Shown here in pieces: positions 24,610 through 34,198 of a stretch of DNA of 64,000 bases. The DNA comes from QKTW01 sp052161885 (GTDB lineage: Bacteria; Bacteroidota; Bacteroidia; Chitinophagales; Chitinophagaceae). The stretch spans positions 4,278,001-4,342,000 of the forward strand of contig CP197396.1 in NCBI GenBank assembly GCA_052161885.1, written 5' to 3'. Each line of letters opens with the position of its first letter. Positions within the stretch are counted from its first letter, which is position 1. The notes under the pieces are model-generated. The model was not told the origin of the DNA and ran no database searches. It saw only the letters and a program-made list of their open reading frames with translations. The translations under genes were made by a program, and so were the position numbers.

Positions 24610-25584
24610 ATGACTCCCCGTTTTGACCTGGTGGACATAGCCAAAAACTTATTGCAGCGTAAGATGTTTATTGTTGTCGTCTCGGTACTGGGTGCGGCAC
24701 TGGGCGCTGTATTCTACCTGATTCAGGCAAAGAAATTCAAGGCGCAGTCGGAAATTATTGTTTCCAACCCGAAGTTTGCAGACCGTGCCAACCTCTTCCG
24801 TAATACGGATATCGGCATCGATTACTTTGCAGATGAAGATGATGTAGACCGTGTAATTGCGATTGCACAATCTACCTCTGTACGTGATAAGATCATAGAC
24901 AGTATGCGTCTTGCATATGTATACCAGATGGACCTCAACAATCCTAAGAGGGTAGAGATGCTGCATGACATTTTTAAGAAAGCGTATGATGTAAAGCGTA
25001 CCGAATATAAGAATATGGAAATATCTTATACGGATACAGACCCGCAGCGTGCAGCAGATGTAACCAATGCAGCGGTAAGCATCATTGAGAAAACATACCG
25101 TGGTTATTACAGCAAGATCAAAGCCGGAATTTACCGCTCAATAGAAGAAAAAGTACGTGAGAGCGATAGTACAATCAATGCGCTTACAGACACACTCGCA
25201 ACACTTCGTGACCGCTACCAGATATACGATATCATAAGCCCGGGCCGCGCCAATATGGTGAGTGGCATCGTTAAAAATAATGGTAAAGCAGACTTTGGTA
25301 AAGGCGTGGAAATAATACAGAACATAGAAGCGATAAAAGATGCGGCAGTACTGGACCGTGCCAAGTATTACACATTGCTCAGTGAATTCTCCGCCGGTAC
25401 TTCGGGTAATGACATACAGTTTGTCCAGGTGATCAGCAAAGCGACCCCTCCTGTTAAACATGCCGGTCTTGGTGGCATACTTACAGTTGTAGCCTGCGGC
25501 ATTGCTGCATTTTTTCTCAGCATCGTAATCGTTTTGCTGGGTGCTTACCTTAAAGAACTTAAAACCGCTACAGAAGAAAGATAG
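24610..25584 (+). CDS. Wzz-like chain-length determinant protein
   Basis: 324 residues with one membrane helix near each end (~20-40 and ~285-310), a large periplasmic part and the proline-containing segment ISKATPPVKHAG just before the second helix, as in Wzz/PCP proteins. These control the chain length of surface polysaccharide. There is no fused tyrosine kinase. The next gene, a polymerase/ligase-like protein, starts one base after its stop, so the two are coupled. Confidence 0.85.
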   Translation: MTPRFDLVDIAKNLLQRKMFIVVVSVLGAALGAVFYLIQAKKFKAQSEIIVSNPKFADRANLFRNTDIGIDYFADEDDVDRVIAIAQSTSVRDKIIDSMRLAYVYQMDLNNPKRVEMLHDIFKKAYDVKRTEYKNMEISYTDTDPQRAADVTNAAVSIIEKTYRGYYSKIKAGIYRSIEEKVRESDSTINALTDTLATLRDRYQIYDIISPGRANMVSGIVKNNGKADFGKGVEIIQNIEAIKDAAVLDRAKYYTLLSEFSAGTSGNDIQFVQVISKATPPVKHAGLGGILTVVACGIAAFFLSIVIVLLGAYLKELKTATEER

Positions 25585-25585
25585 T

Positions 25586-27043
25586 ATGCAGCAACCTGCA
25601 GTATTTGCACAGGATAAATGGTTTCGGCTGGTAAGCACTTTTATAGTGCTGGCAGGCATATCTGCATTTGCCTATACCGGTAAGATTTATTTCCTGCTGA
25701 TACCTTTCGGCTTTCTTTTTACTGTACTGCTGTTTGCCAACTGGAAATTGGCCTACTGGCTGTTGCTGTTCTGCATTCCTTTTTCTTTTGATATAGAACT
25801 TGTAAGCGGCTCGCTTTCCACATCATTGCCAGATGAGCCCATGATGTGGATCATGTTGCTGCTGTTTGCGGTCCTGCTAGCAGCCAATCCGCGGATACTT
25901 CCCAAATGGTGGTGGAAGAACCCGCTGGTAATGATCATAGTGATACAATACCTGTGGCTTTTAGTGGCAGTTATATTCTCACATAATCTGCTGCTTTCAG
26001 TAAAATTTACTGCTGCCAAAACCTGGTTCCTGGTGTCGTTTTTCCTGTTTCCGGTACTGGTGTTCCGCTCCAAAAAAGATTTCAAGACTGCATTTCTCGT
26101 AGTACTTGTACCGTTGCTTATAACGATGCTGATCATTGTGTACCGGCACCGGCAACTGAACTTTGACTTTAAAGAGATACAGCATGCCATTGGCGACCTG
26201 TATTACAATCACGTGGACTATTCCACTGTAATGTCCATGTTCTTCCCGTTGCTGTGTGTGGCGGTGCCTATGAGTAAAGGGATGAATCCATGGTGGCGTA
26301 TTTTGCTCGTGCTGATCATTATTTTCTTCCTGCCCGCAATCTACCTTACGTATGCAAGAGCGGCCATGATAGCAGTATTCTTTGCGCTGGCAGTAGCTGT
26401 AGCGGTGCGGTTTAAACTGGCCAATCTCGTAATGCCGGTCATCTTTGCGCTGGTTATATGGGGTATCAGCCTTCTTGCAGGCCATAATAAATACCTGGAT
26501 TATCACCCCAACTACGAACGCACATATATGCGTCACACGTTTTCCGATCACATACTGGCTACTTTCCGTGGGCAGGACATGTCGTCAATGGAGCGTGTGT
26601 ACCGCTGGATTGCAGCTGTACGTATGAGCAAGGACCAGCCTGTTACGGGCTACGGACCCAACAATTTCTATTACTACTACAAGCCATATGCCGTTTCATC
26701 TTACCGCACTTATGTAAGCCGGAACGATGAACATTCCACTACGCACAATTATTTTATCTACATGCTGGTAGAGCAAGGCTGGCCGGCTATGATATTATAT
26801 GCGATACTGGTAATGGCTGTACTGTACCAGGGCCAGAAAGTATACCACCGTTTTAAAGACAGGTTTTATAAATGGTGTACAATGGGCATCATTATGATGT
26901 TTGCAGCGGGCTTTATCAATAACTTCTTCTCAGAGTTGCTGGAAACACATAAAGTAGGTGCATTGTTTTACATAGGCATTGCATTATTGGTGGTGCTGGA
27001 TCACAAAAGCAGGCAGGAAGCCGCGGGAGAAGCTATTCAATAA
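25586..27043 (+). CDS. O-antigen polymerase/ligase-like membrane protein
   Basis: 485 residues from ATG 25586, with about 11-12 hydrophobic helices and a large loop before THNYFIYMLVEQGWPAM, the HxxY...E-x-G signature of the Wzy_C/O-antigen ligase family. It probably polymerises or ligates polysaccharide at the periplasmic face of the inner membrane. It lies one base after the Wzz-like gene; a longer frame from 25541 would overlap that gene and was rejected. Confidence 0.85.
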   Translation: MQQPAVFAQDKWFRLVSTFIVLAGISAFAYTGKIYFLLIPFGFLFTVLLFANWKLAYWLLLFCIPFSFDIELVSGSLSTSLPDEPMMWIMLLLFAVLLAANPRILPKWWWKNPLVMIIVIQYLWLLVAVIFSHNLLLSVKFTAAKTWFLVSFFLFPVLVFRSKKDFKTAFLVVLVPLLITMLIIVYRHRQLNFDFKEIQHAIGDLYYNHVDYSTVMSMFFPLLCVAVPMSKGMNPWWRILLVLIIIFFLPAIYLTYARAAMIAVFFALAVAVAVRFKLANLVMPVIFALVIWGISLLAGHNKYLDYHPNYERTYMRHTFSDHILATFRGQDMSSMERVYRWIAAVRMSKDQPVTGYGPNNFYYYYKPYAVSSYRTYVSRNDEHSTTHNYFIYMLVEQGWPAMILYAILVMAVLYQGQKVYHRFKDRFYKWCTMGIIMMFAAGFINNFFSELLETHKVGALFYIGIALLVVLDHKSRQEAAGEAIQ

Positions 27044-27045
27044 GA

Positions 27046-27210
27046 TAACACCCAAGAATACGAAGCTGCCGCGAAGAGACGCTAAGTTTTCATGGAAAAT
27101 TCTGTAACTTTTTTAACATAAAAGGAAGGAGATCATTACAATGATCTCCTTCCTTTTATATAATATTCTTAGCGTTTCTCCGCGCTGCCTTTGTGTCCTC
27201 TGCGGTAATA
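27046..27210. repeat. Long imperfect palindrome around a terminator
   Basis: Arms at 27046-27086 and 27168-27210 are imperfect inverted copies of each other (shared CTTAGCGT-TCT-CGCG and AGC-T-GT core), enclosing the hairpin at 27120-27157. The composition (GACGCTAAG, CTTTGTGTCCTCTGCGG) resembles dispersed intergenic repeats of this phylum. Confidence 0.6.
27120..27157. terminator. Strong terminator between convergent genes
   Basis: An 18-base-pair perfect stem (AAAAGGAAGGAGATCATT and its complement, loop AC) ending in TTTT lies between the polymerase gene and ispG, and can act on both strands. Confidence 0.85.
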
Positions 27211-27215
27211 TACAT

Positions 27216-29216
27216 CTACAGCACAGGTTCTATCCAGGCTTCATTGTCTTTTAAAAGCTGTATCAGTTCCGCAACGGCCACTTCGCTCGGCACATTACGT
27301 TTTACTACTTCTTTTCCTTTGTACAGTGTAATCTTTCCGGGGCCACTGCCTACATAACCAAAATCCGCATCCGCCATTTCACCGGGACCATTTACGATGC
27401 AGCCCATGATGGCAATCTTCAGTCCTTTCAGATGATTGGTCACTGCACGGATCTTAGCTGTCGTTTCCTGCAGTTCAAAAAGCGTACGTCCGCAGGAAGG
27501 GCAGGAGATATATTCCGTTTTGGAAATGCGTGTACGTGTAGCTTGCAGAATAGAAAATGCCGTGTTGTTGGTAAACTGGTTTATGTCCTTTACCGGCAAA
27601 TACGTACGACCTGTAACCTGCACATTTTCCATCTGTGCCTGGGGGCTGTAACCGAGGCAAAGCCCATCGCCAAAACCATCCAGGAGTAAGGCGCCTGTTT
27701 CTGTGGCAAAATGGATCAGATGCTCATCAGGTGCCTGGCCGTTACTGTCGGTGATGAGTATTACCGGGTTTTTATAACTGCGGTTTTGCAGTTCCATACA
27801 CATGCGGCGTACAGACTGCATGGCATTGCGGTTGGTACTACTGAGGCAGATGACAGCCGTAGGATCATTGCCTATTTTGTCGAGATGGGTGTAATCATTA
27901 ATGCTGGTAGCATCGTTGAAACAGTCGATCATGACAAAGTTCAGCGTGTCGCTTTTCGATTTTGCACTGGTATAACCGCTGTCTCCGAAAATGGGGAAGT
28001 ACTTGTTTTTGTCTGCTGCAAGTTCCCAGGTAGCTGGATATACGATCACTTTCAGTGTTCCAGGCAAAGCGAAGTCCAGCAACTGATGCCCGGTGAACAG
28101 ATAATCTGCTGCGGCATCTCCGATCGTCCATTTGTCAGTGCCTTCATTGTAGGTGTAGCCGATGCTCTGGAGATGCTGAGGCGTTATTTTTTCTACCCTG
28201 CTCAGATCTGCAACTACAACGGGCACATGTTTGCTGCCGATGTTACTGATCTCATATGTTTCGCGGCGCCTGTATTCAAACGGTGAATACTTTATCTGCG
28301 CAGCTTCCGGAACATTTGAAGTATCCGGCATGCCGGCATAACGTTTTACGATGTCACGACATACTGGTATTTCAAATTCAGGGTCTTCTGTGAGTGAGAC
28401 ACGGATCGTGTCGCCAATGCCGTCTTCGAGTAGTGTGCCAATACCTATAGCACTTTTGATGCGGCCGTCTTCGCCATCGCCGGCTTCGGTAACGCCAAGG
28501 TGCAGTGGGTAGCATTCGCCAAACTCAGCATCCATCTGCTGTATAAGCAGGCGGTATGCCTGCACCATTACCTGAGGGTTGCTGCTTTTCATGCTGAGCA
28601 CTATCTGGTGATAGTCTTCTGCACGGGCAATGCGGAGAAACTCCATAGCGCTTTCCACCATGCCGATAGGTGTATCGCCGTAGCGGCTCATGATGCGGTC
28701 GCTGAGCGAACCGTGATTGGTGCCTATGCGCATAGCAGTCCCATATTCCCTGCAGATCTTTACCAGTGGCGTAAAACGCTCACGGATACGGTCTACTTCG
28801 GCAGCATACTCACTGTCGGTATAGTCAATGAAGTCAAATTTTTTCTTATCCACGTAATTGCCGGGATTTACGCGCACTTTTTCTATGATACGCGCAGCTA
28901 TTTCCGCAGCATTGGGTGTAAAATGTATGTCTGCGATCAGTGGTGTGCTATAGCCCTGTGCGCACAGCTTGTTTTTAATGTTCAGCAGGTTTTCTGCCTC
29001 CTTTTTGCTGGGTGCGGTGATGCGTACCAGTTCAGCACCTGCTTCTATACAGCGGATGGTCTGTGCTACAGTGGCATCGGTATCCATGGTATCGGTGGTG
29101 GTCATCGTCTGTATACGGATAGGATGATTGTTGCCGATAAGGAGATCGCCGATCTTTACTTCGCGCGTTTGTAAACGCTTATATGATGTGAGAGATGAAC
29201 AATATTGTTGCAGCAT
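27216..29216 (-). CDS. ispG: 4-hydroxy-3-methylbut-2-enyl diphosphate synthase, long form
   Basis: 666 residues from the ATG at 29216. The N-terminal TIM barrel begins REVKIGDLLIGNNHPIRIQTM; the C-terminal reductase-like part holds CPSCGRT and GCIVNGPGE, whose three cysteines bind the 4Fe-4S cluster. Between them lies a ~250-residue insert domain found in the Bacteroidota, Chlamydia and plant enzymes but not in E. coli. It makes HMBPP in the MEP isoprenoid pathway. An upstream in-frame ATG (29252) was rejected because the added residues are unlike the family. Confidence 0.95.
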   Translation of the reverse strand: MLQQYCSSLTSYKRLQTREVKIGDLLIGNNHPIRIQTMTTTDTMDTDATVAQTIRCIEAGAELVRITAPSKKEAENLLNIKNKLCAQGYSTPLIADIHFTPNAAEIAARIIEKVRVNPGNYVDKKKFDFIDYTDSEYAAEVDRIRERFTPLVKICREYGTAMRIGTNHGSLSDRIMSRYGDTPIGMVESAMEFLRIARAEDYHQIVLSMKSSNPQVMVQAYRLLIQQMDAEFGECYPLHLGVTEAGDGEDGRIKSAIGIGTLLEDGIGDTIRVSLTEDPEFEIPVCRDIVKRYAGMPDTSNVPEAAQIKYSPFEYRRRETYEISNIGSKHVPVVVADLSRVEKITPQHLQSIGYTYNEGTDKWTIGDAAADYLFTGHQLLDFALPGTLKVIVYPATWELAADKNKYFPIFGDSGYTSAKSKSDTLNFVMIDCFNDATSINDYTHLDKIGNDPTAVICLSSTNRNAMQSVRRMCMELQNRSYKNPVILITDSNGQAPDEHLIHFATETGALLLDGFGDGLCLGYSPQAQMENVQVTGRTYLPVKDINQFTNNTAFSILQATRTRISKTEYISCPSCGRTLFELQETTAKIRAVTNHLKGLKIAIMGCIVNGPGEMADADFGYVGSGPGKITLYKGKEVVKRNVPSEVAVAELIQLLKDNEAWIEPVL

Positions 29217-29676
29217 AAAATAGTGCGGAAATTGCGCTGCAAAGATAGTCAATAGTCAATGGTGAATAGTTAAATAGTAAGCAGGAAATAGTAAGATGCC
29301 GGATTCTGGAATTTGGAATTTGGTTTTTGAGAGGGATTTGTTTTTTGAGCCTGGAATTTAAGATTTGGTAACATTCGCTATTCACCACTTACTGCTCATG
29401 CAAATGGTTAACGATCTGTCATTCACAAACCGGCAACTCCTTGCGATTCAAGGGTGCGCTATCTTGCAGCTAAATAGTAAAAGGAACGGCGAACGGTGCC
29501 AACGCCGGAGCGGACAGTGAGCGTGATGCTGCCTGTAAACAAAAGAAATTCAGCAGTTTTAAATAATTTTATTATTGTAAAGCAGCGCAGGTTAAAGAAT
29601 GTTTTATTTTTATGAACTTGCACAAAAACTGTGATTTTCTGTTAAACAGTAGTATTTTAGCAAACAAACGCGCCGG
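29217..29676. other. Intergenic region with low-complexity inverted repeat
   Basis: This 460-base gap holds a loose palindrome (around 29255-29275 and 29375-29395, core GGTGAATAG at 29261-29269 facing CTATTCACC at 29378-29386) with GGAATTTGGAATTTGG-type direct repeats between. The open frame across it is repeat-derived. I recognise nothing in 29400-29600, including no structured RNA family. Confidence 0.5.
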
Positions 29677-30438
29677 ATGGAATACGAAATCAAACACTTA
29701 GGCAAATTCAAGTTCGTAGAAGAGGGAGCAGGAGAACCGTTGATGTTGTTGCACGGCTTGTTTGGTGCGCTGAGTAATTTTAGGGACCTGGTAGATTATT
29801 TTAAGCAGACACATAAGGTAATAATACCTATGCTGCCGCTGTTTGACCTTTCGCTGATAGAAACATCTGTTTCCGGGCTGGCCAAACATGTGCAGAAATT
29901 CATTGAAGCACAGGGATATGACAAAGTGCACCTGCTGGGCAACTCACTGGGAGGCCATGTAGGGCTGGTATATGCGCTGAAGCACCCTGAGCATGTAAAG
30001 ACGATCATTCTTACGGGAAGCTCGGGCCTTTTTGAAAACGGCATGGGCGAAACATACCCGAAAAGAGGTGATTATGAATTTATACGAAAAAAGACGGAGC
30101 TTACGTTCTATGATCCGGGAGTAGCAACAAAGGAACTTGTGGACGAAGTATACGGAATAGTAAATAACCGCCTTAAGGCCCTGAAAATCATCTCACTGGC
30201 AAAATCGGCCATCCGCCATAACCTGGGAGACGAACTGCAGGACATTAAAGCACCAACGTGTCTTATCTGGGGGAGAAACGACACAATCACACCGCCAATG
30301 GTGGCCGAAGAGTTTAAGAAGCTGATACCCAATTCGGAACTGCACTGGATAGACAAATGCGGCCATGCGCCGATGATGGAAGTACCAGGAGAGTTCAACC
30401 AGATATTGGCTGATTTTCTTGACAGGCACAAAAGTTAG
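29677..30438 (+). CDS. Alpha/beta hydrolase
   Basis: 253 residues with the oxyanion LLHGLFG segment (~24-30), nucleophile Ser90 in GNSLGG, the acid Asp in WGRNDTITP (~200) and the His in KCGHAPMMEVP (~229). The cap region is small. It could act as an esterase or C-C hydrolase; the substrate cannot be told. It is followed by the CBS-domain gene at a 101-base gap. Confidence 0.9.
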   Translation: MEYEIKHLGKFKFVEEGAGEPLMLLHGLFGALSNFRDLVDYFKQTHKVIIPMLPLFDLSLIETSVSGLAKHVQKFIEAQGYDKVHLLGNSLGGHVGLVYALKHPEHVKTIILTGSSGLFENGMGETYPKRGDYEFIRKKTELTFYDPGVATKELVDEVYGIVNNRLKALKIISLAKSAIRHNLGDELQDIKAPTCLIWGRNDTITPPMVAEEFKKLIPNSELHWIDKCGHAPMMEVPGEFNQILADFLDRHKS

Positions 30439-30539
30439 CGGTCTCTTAAAATAAATTGATTTTCTTTTGACAAACTGAAGCCAACCAAAAGTGGACTGAG
30501 TTTTGTATATGTATTAGTAGAGCAGAAAGTTTTTGAGCC

Positions 30540-31202
30540 ATGTTGATCGAGAAACTAATATCGCCCATAGTACCTACACTGTTGCCAACCGACACAGGTA
30601 AGCGTGCTCTGGATCTGATGGAAGAAAATCACCTTACGCAACTGCCTTTGGTGATAGATGACAAGTACACCGCCCTGATACAGGAGAATGATGTACTTGA
30701 CTGGAATACACCGGAACGTCCGTTGAGCGGGGCCGATTTCCTTTTATATAAGCCTGCGGTATTTGCTAACGGGCACCCTTATGATGCATTCCGTATAGCA
30801 CACCAGCAAAACCTGAGTGTAATACCCGTCATAGACAGGTCAAATAATTACATGGGGGCCATAACCCGCGATGACCTGCTGAAGTACATTACGGAAAACA
30901 TAGGTCTCGAAAATCCGGGTGGGATCATAGTGCTGGAAATAGAACCACGCAGTTACAGCCTTACCGAGGTGGCGCGCATCTGTGAAAACGAAGATGTACA
31001 CCTGATAAGTACGCAACTGATTACCAATGCTGAAACAGGTATGCTGGAGCTGACGCTGAAAACTAACAGAACAGAACTGGGTGCCGTGGTTTCATCTTTT
31101 GAACGTCACGGGTATAATATCAAGGAAATATTCGGCGAACAAGGTGGTGCAGAAGATATGCTGAGCCGCTATAAGTTGCTGATGAACTATATTAATATGT
31201 AA
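30540..31202 (+). CDS. Two-CBS-domain protein
   Basis: 220 residues with two CBS domains (~1-60 and ~75-125: RALDLMEENHLTQLPLV, AFRIAHQQNLSVIPVID) that usually bind adenine nucleotides, and a C-terminal ACT-like segment (LEIEPRSYSLTEVARICENE). This is the AcuB-like layout. It is probably a cytoplasmic regulator of an unknown partner. Confidence 0.85.
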   Translation: MLIEKLISPIVPTLLPTDTGKRALDLMEENHLTQLPLVIDDKYTALIQENDVLDWNTPERPLSGADFLLYKPAVFANGHPYDAFRIAHQQNLSVIPVIDRSNNYMGAITRDDLLKYITENIGLENPGGIIVLEIEPRSYSLTEVARICENEDVHLISTQLITNAETGMLELTLKTNRTELGAVVSSFERHGYNIKEIFGEQGGAEDMLSRYKLLMNYINM

Positions 31203-31227
31203 ATACTGCCAGGCGGTTAACTATACA

Positions 31228-31262
31228 GGGAATAGCGTGCAAACGCTGTTCCCTTCTTTTTT
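31228..31262 (+). terminator. Terminator after the CBS-domain gene
   Basis: Stem GGGAATAGCGT/ACGCTGTTCCC with loop GCAA (31228-31253), one mismatch, followed by a T-rich run. Confidence 0.8.
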
Positions 31263-31288
31263 GAAGCCATCTGAGGCATATCTTTTTG

Positions 31289-31296
31289 TAACTTTG
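31289..31296 (+). promoter_or_regulatory. Candidate -7 box before the DUF3109 gene
   Basis: TAACTTTG matches TAnnTTTG exactly, 38 bases before the ATG. The nearest TTG is 25 bases upstream, a long spacer. Confidence 0.45.
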
Positions 31297-31334
31297 CACT
31301 CTTATTTTTCAATTTTCAAAATAACAGTTTACCG

Positions 31335-31916
31335 ATGATTGCCATTGACCATGTACTGCTGAGTGATGATATTGTGGAGCAACGGTTTGTATGCGACCTG
31401 GACAAATGCAAAGGCGGCTGTTGTGTAGATGGTGACTGTGGTGCACCGCTCAATGAAGAAGAAACGCACATACTGGCAGAAATATATCCTAAAATAAAAT
31501 CCTACCTGCCCGCAGAGCACATTGCCGAGATAGAAAAACAAGGCACGCATGTAATGGACGATGAGTATGGATTTGTAACGCCAACGATCAATGGTGGGGT
31601 ATGTGTGTATGGATATACAGAAGAAGGTACAGGCATCGTAAAATGCGGCATAGAGAAAGCCTGGAAAGATGGTGTGGTAGACTGGCAGAAGCCGATCTCA
31701 TGCCACCTGTACCCGATACGCATCAAGGAAGGTGATGGCTATGAAATGGTGAACTATGAGCCGCGTAAACAATTGTGCCGGCCGGCATGCAAGCTGGGCA
31801 ACAAACTGAAAGTACCGGTGTATAAATTCCTGAAAGGGCCAATCATCCGCAAGTATGGAGAGGAGTTTTATAATACACTCGATGCGGTAGCGCAGAAAAT
31901 AAACGGAACACAGTAA
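31335..31916 (+). CDS. DUF3109 family cysteine-rich protein
   Basis: 193 residues with a YkgJ-like set of cysteines: CKGGCCVDGDCGAP near the start, then ISCHLYPIRI and LCRPACKLG. These probably bind a metal (zinc or an iron-sulphur cluster). The family is common in Bacteroidota and has no known function. It is bounded by its own promoter-like box and a terminator. Confidence 0.88.
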   Translation: MIAIDHVLLSDDIVEQRFVCDLDKCKGGCCVDGDCGAPLNEEETHILAEIYPKIKSYLPAEHIAEIEKQGTHVMDDEYGFVTPTINGGVCVYGYTEEGTGIVKCGIEKAWKDGVVDWQKPISCHLYPIRIKEGDGYEMVNYEPRKQLCRPACKLGNKLKVPVYKFLKGPIIRKYGEEFYNTLDAVAQKINGTQ

Positions 31917-31936
31917 TACGAGATCAGGAGAAAATT

Positions 31937-31965
31937 TCCCTTTGCCAGGCGCAGAGGGATTTTTA
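31937..31965 (+). terminator. Terminator of the DUF3109 gene
   Basis: Stem TCCCTTTGC (31937-31945) with GCAGAGGGA (31951-31959), one G-T pair, then TTTTTA. The 3' end of the convergent GT9 gene overlaps its T-run. Confidence 0.7.
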
Positions 31966-32991
31966 TTTTGAAGAAATGCTTTGAAACAGCATCATAGCCC
32001 GTTCAAAAACAAATGCTGCACTGTACCGTGTCATGCAAAGATTTTTATTGGCCGCATCCAGCTTGCAGACTTCCAGCATACAGTTGCCGCAGGGCATGTC
32101 TGAAGAATCGAGGAAAGCTGTATGGAGCCCCAGTGGGCGAGACCAGTCGCTGCGGGTAGAGCCGAAGATAGCAAAAGTAGGTATGCCCGAAACCCAGGCC
32201 ATATGCATGAGTCCGGAATCTTCGGACAATACGAATGCAGCTTTTTGTATCACGGCAAATGCCTGTGCCGGTGTTGTCTGGTTCACGAGATTGATGAAGT
32301 GTGCACCCAATGCTTCTTTTAGCTCTTCTGCTTTTTCTGCCGCCCTGTCTACACCCAACACTGCAAACTGTGTTAGCGGGTATTGCTGCAGCCATAGGCG
32401 GGTAAACTCGATGTACCTGTCTGTTGGCCAGTTGCGGTTTTCAAAAGCGCCGGCCGGGTTCAGTATTACGAGTGCATGTTCTTTCCGCCGGCCATTCCGT
32501 TCCAGCAGCGCATCAATGCCGGAAGTCAATTTTAATTTTAAATTGTTGTCAGCTTTATTATCCCCGAGACCAACAGATTCAATAGTCCTGCGGTTGCGTT
32601 CGCCGGCAGCTATTGGCGAAAAACGATCGAAGGCGCACCATGCTTTTGGCTGAAGTACACGACATACCAGCCTGCTGAGCTTATTATTCTGGAGGTCGAT
32701 TATAACATCATATTTACGGAAAAGCAGTTTGGGGATCAGAAGACAGGTATATACAAACTGTTTTTTGAAATCTCTGCCGCCACCAATCGAATAAACATTG
32801 TCAAACAACACAAGATTTTTAGGTATGGCTTCTGTTTCTTCCCGTGTAAGAAAATCAATAACCGTTTCTGGCGGAAGACTGTTGCGTAAGTGCTGGAGGT
32901 AAGGCAGCGTAATGACCACATCACCCATCGCCTGCAGGCGTATGGCCAATATACGTTTGGGTGGTTTGTTCCTTGTCCAGCGTTTTGACAT
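31963..32991 (-). CDS. Family 9 glycosyltransferase (heptosyltransferase-like)
   Basis: 342 residues of the GT-B fold: N-terminal ILAIRLQAMGDVVITLPYL, and in the second domain HALVILNPAGAFENRNWP and the signature SEDSGLMHMAWVSGIPTFAIFG. GT9 enzymes add heptose or related sugars to the lipopolysaccharide core in the cytoplasm. It ends a three-gene minus-strand group with a 12-base gap to the amidohydrolase. Confidence 0.9.
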   Translation of the reverse strand: MSKRWTRNKPPKRILAIRLQAMGDVVITLPYLQHLRNSLPPETVIDFLTREETEAIPKNLVLFDNVYSIGGGRDFKKQFVYTCLLIPKLLFRKYDVIIDLQNNKLSRLVCRVLQPKAWCAFDRFSPIAAGERNRRTIESVGLGDNKADNNLKLKLTSGIDALLERNGRRKEHALVILNPAGAFENRNWPTDRYIEFTRLWLQQYPLTQFAVLGVDRAAEKAEELKEALGAHFINLVNQTTPAQAFAVIQKAAFVLSEDSGLMHMAWVSGIPTFAIFGSTRSDWSRPLGLHTAFLDSSDMPCGNCMLEVCKLDAANKNLCMTRYSAAFVFERAMMLFQSISSK

Positions 32992-33003
32992 TACCGTTTA
33001 AAA

Positions 33004-34149
33004 TTACACAATCGACACGTCCGGGAAAACAATGCCAGGATAATAAGTGCGTATACGTTGCATTAGTGAAGGTACATCGCCTGTAATGTACTTTATCCTT
33101 CCGTTTACAGCAATGCGGGAAAATGACTTCGCGTCAATTGTATCTTTTAATTGCCCGTAGATGCTTTCATCAAACAAATGGATGATGCCTTTATGCATTA
33201 CAAGGAGTATGTTTTCCGGGCGGGTGTTGATGAAGGCGTCAAAAAAATCTGCGGTGCTATTTTTTTCAGCAATCACCATATCAGCTGCAGCGCCGGGTTT
33301 CAGGCTCCCTGCACCAGGAATGTTCCATACCTGAGCAGGCTTCGCAGTAACCATGTCATATAATTCAGCAGCATCTGCCATGCCTGTATTCTTTGCAGTG
33401 CGCATCTGTTCCCAGATGCTCCAGTGGCCTGTGAGCGTTGAGTCTGTTCCGAAAATAACCGGCACAACATTTTTCAATTGCAAAACATCTGCTGTTTTGC
33501 CAAGCAGGAAAAGATTGGTATTCGGACTCCAGATGAGTGCATGAAAATATTTTGCCTGCGAAGTGTTCATTGTTACGCCATGTATCCCGACCAGCTTTTT
33601 CTTCAACAGGTTCCATTTAATAAGTTGGTTGATCTCCGAGAAAGAACGTTCATTGGTTCCTTCGCCGATGTGAATTACAAACGGCCAGTCATCTTTTCTG
33701 GGTTTATTGAGTCGCAGTTTCCAATGTTTTTCCAACTGTACGGAATGAAGAAAGTGGTACTCCTGGAATATGCTGATAATGTTGTCATCTGTGGAAAAAC
33801 GCTCGCCATGCTGTACTACTGTAGTGACACCGTTCAGCAGGTTTTTGTAAAGCCCCCATTGCACACGCAGCTCTTTAGGAATGTTCAGAACATCTCTGAT
33901 AGTATCTCCGTATTGCTTATGAATATCGTTTCCCCAGGCCATGTAATCTTCATAAATCTTACCACCCAGCCGGGGGAATAAATTGTAATCAAGATGATCG
34001 TGAGAATTGATAAGGCCGGGAAATGCAATAGCATTTTCAAAAAGTAATTCTGTAGCTCCTGTTGTATGCTCTCCGGCCTGCAATACACCGTCCACGACGG
34101 CAAGATCGCATGTATGGTTACCTGATGTGTGGAGATTTCTTAAAATCAT
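33004..34149 (-). CDS. Amidohydrolase-family protein (deaminase/ATZ-TRZ-like)
   Basis: 381 residues of the metal-dependent hydrolase barrel. Metal-ligand pattern: HDH in PGLINSHDHLDYN, later His in VIHIGEGTNERS and VGIHGVTMN, and Asp in IFGTDSTLTG; there is no carboxylated lysine, so it matches the single-metal deaminase-like type. The flanking small beta domain is formed by both ends. Lying between two glycosyltransferase genes, it could deaminate or deacylate a nucleotide or sugar, but this is a guess. Confidence 0.85.
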   Translation of the reverse strand: MILRNLHTSGNHTCDLAVVDGVLQAGEHTTGATELLFENAIAFPGLINSHDHLDYNLFPRLGGKIYEDYMAWGNDIHKQYGDTIRDVLNIPKELRVQWGLYKNLLNGVTTVVQHGERFSTDDNIISIFQEYHFLHSVQLEKHWKLRLNKPRKDDWPFVIHIGEGTNERSFSEINQLIKWNLLKKKLVGIHGVTMNTSQAKYFHALIWSPNTNLFLLGKTADVLQLKNVVPVIFGTDSTLTGHWSIWEQMRTAKNTGMADAAELYDMVTAKPAQVWNIPGAGSLKPGAAADMVIAEKNSTADFFDAFINTRPENILLVMHKGIIHLFDESIYGQLKDTIDAKSFSRIAVNGRIKYITGDVPSLMQRIRTYYPGIVFPDVSIV

Positions 34150-34198
34150 TGCTTACCCCGGGGAGTCTGTGCGGGCTGTGTAATTTATTCAATAATGT

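Noticed and set aside
25541..25585. Earlier start of the polymerase/ligase-like gene
   Set aside because: It overlaps the Wzz-like coding end; ATG 25586 lies one base after that stop and leaves a normal leader.
29179..29388. Minus-strand frame over the gap upstream of ispG
   Set aside because: It runs through the low-complexity inverted repeat and reads as Asn/Ile/Leu-rich text with no homology-like pattern.
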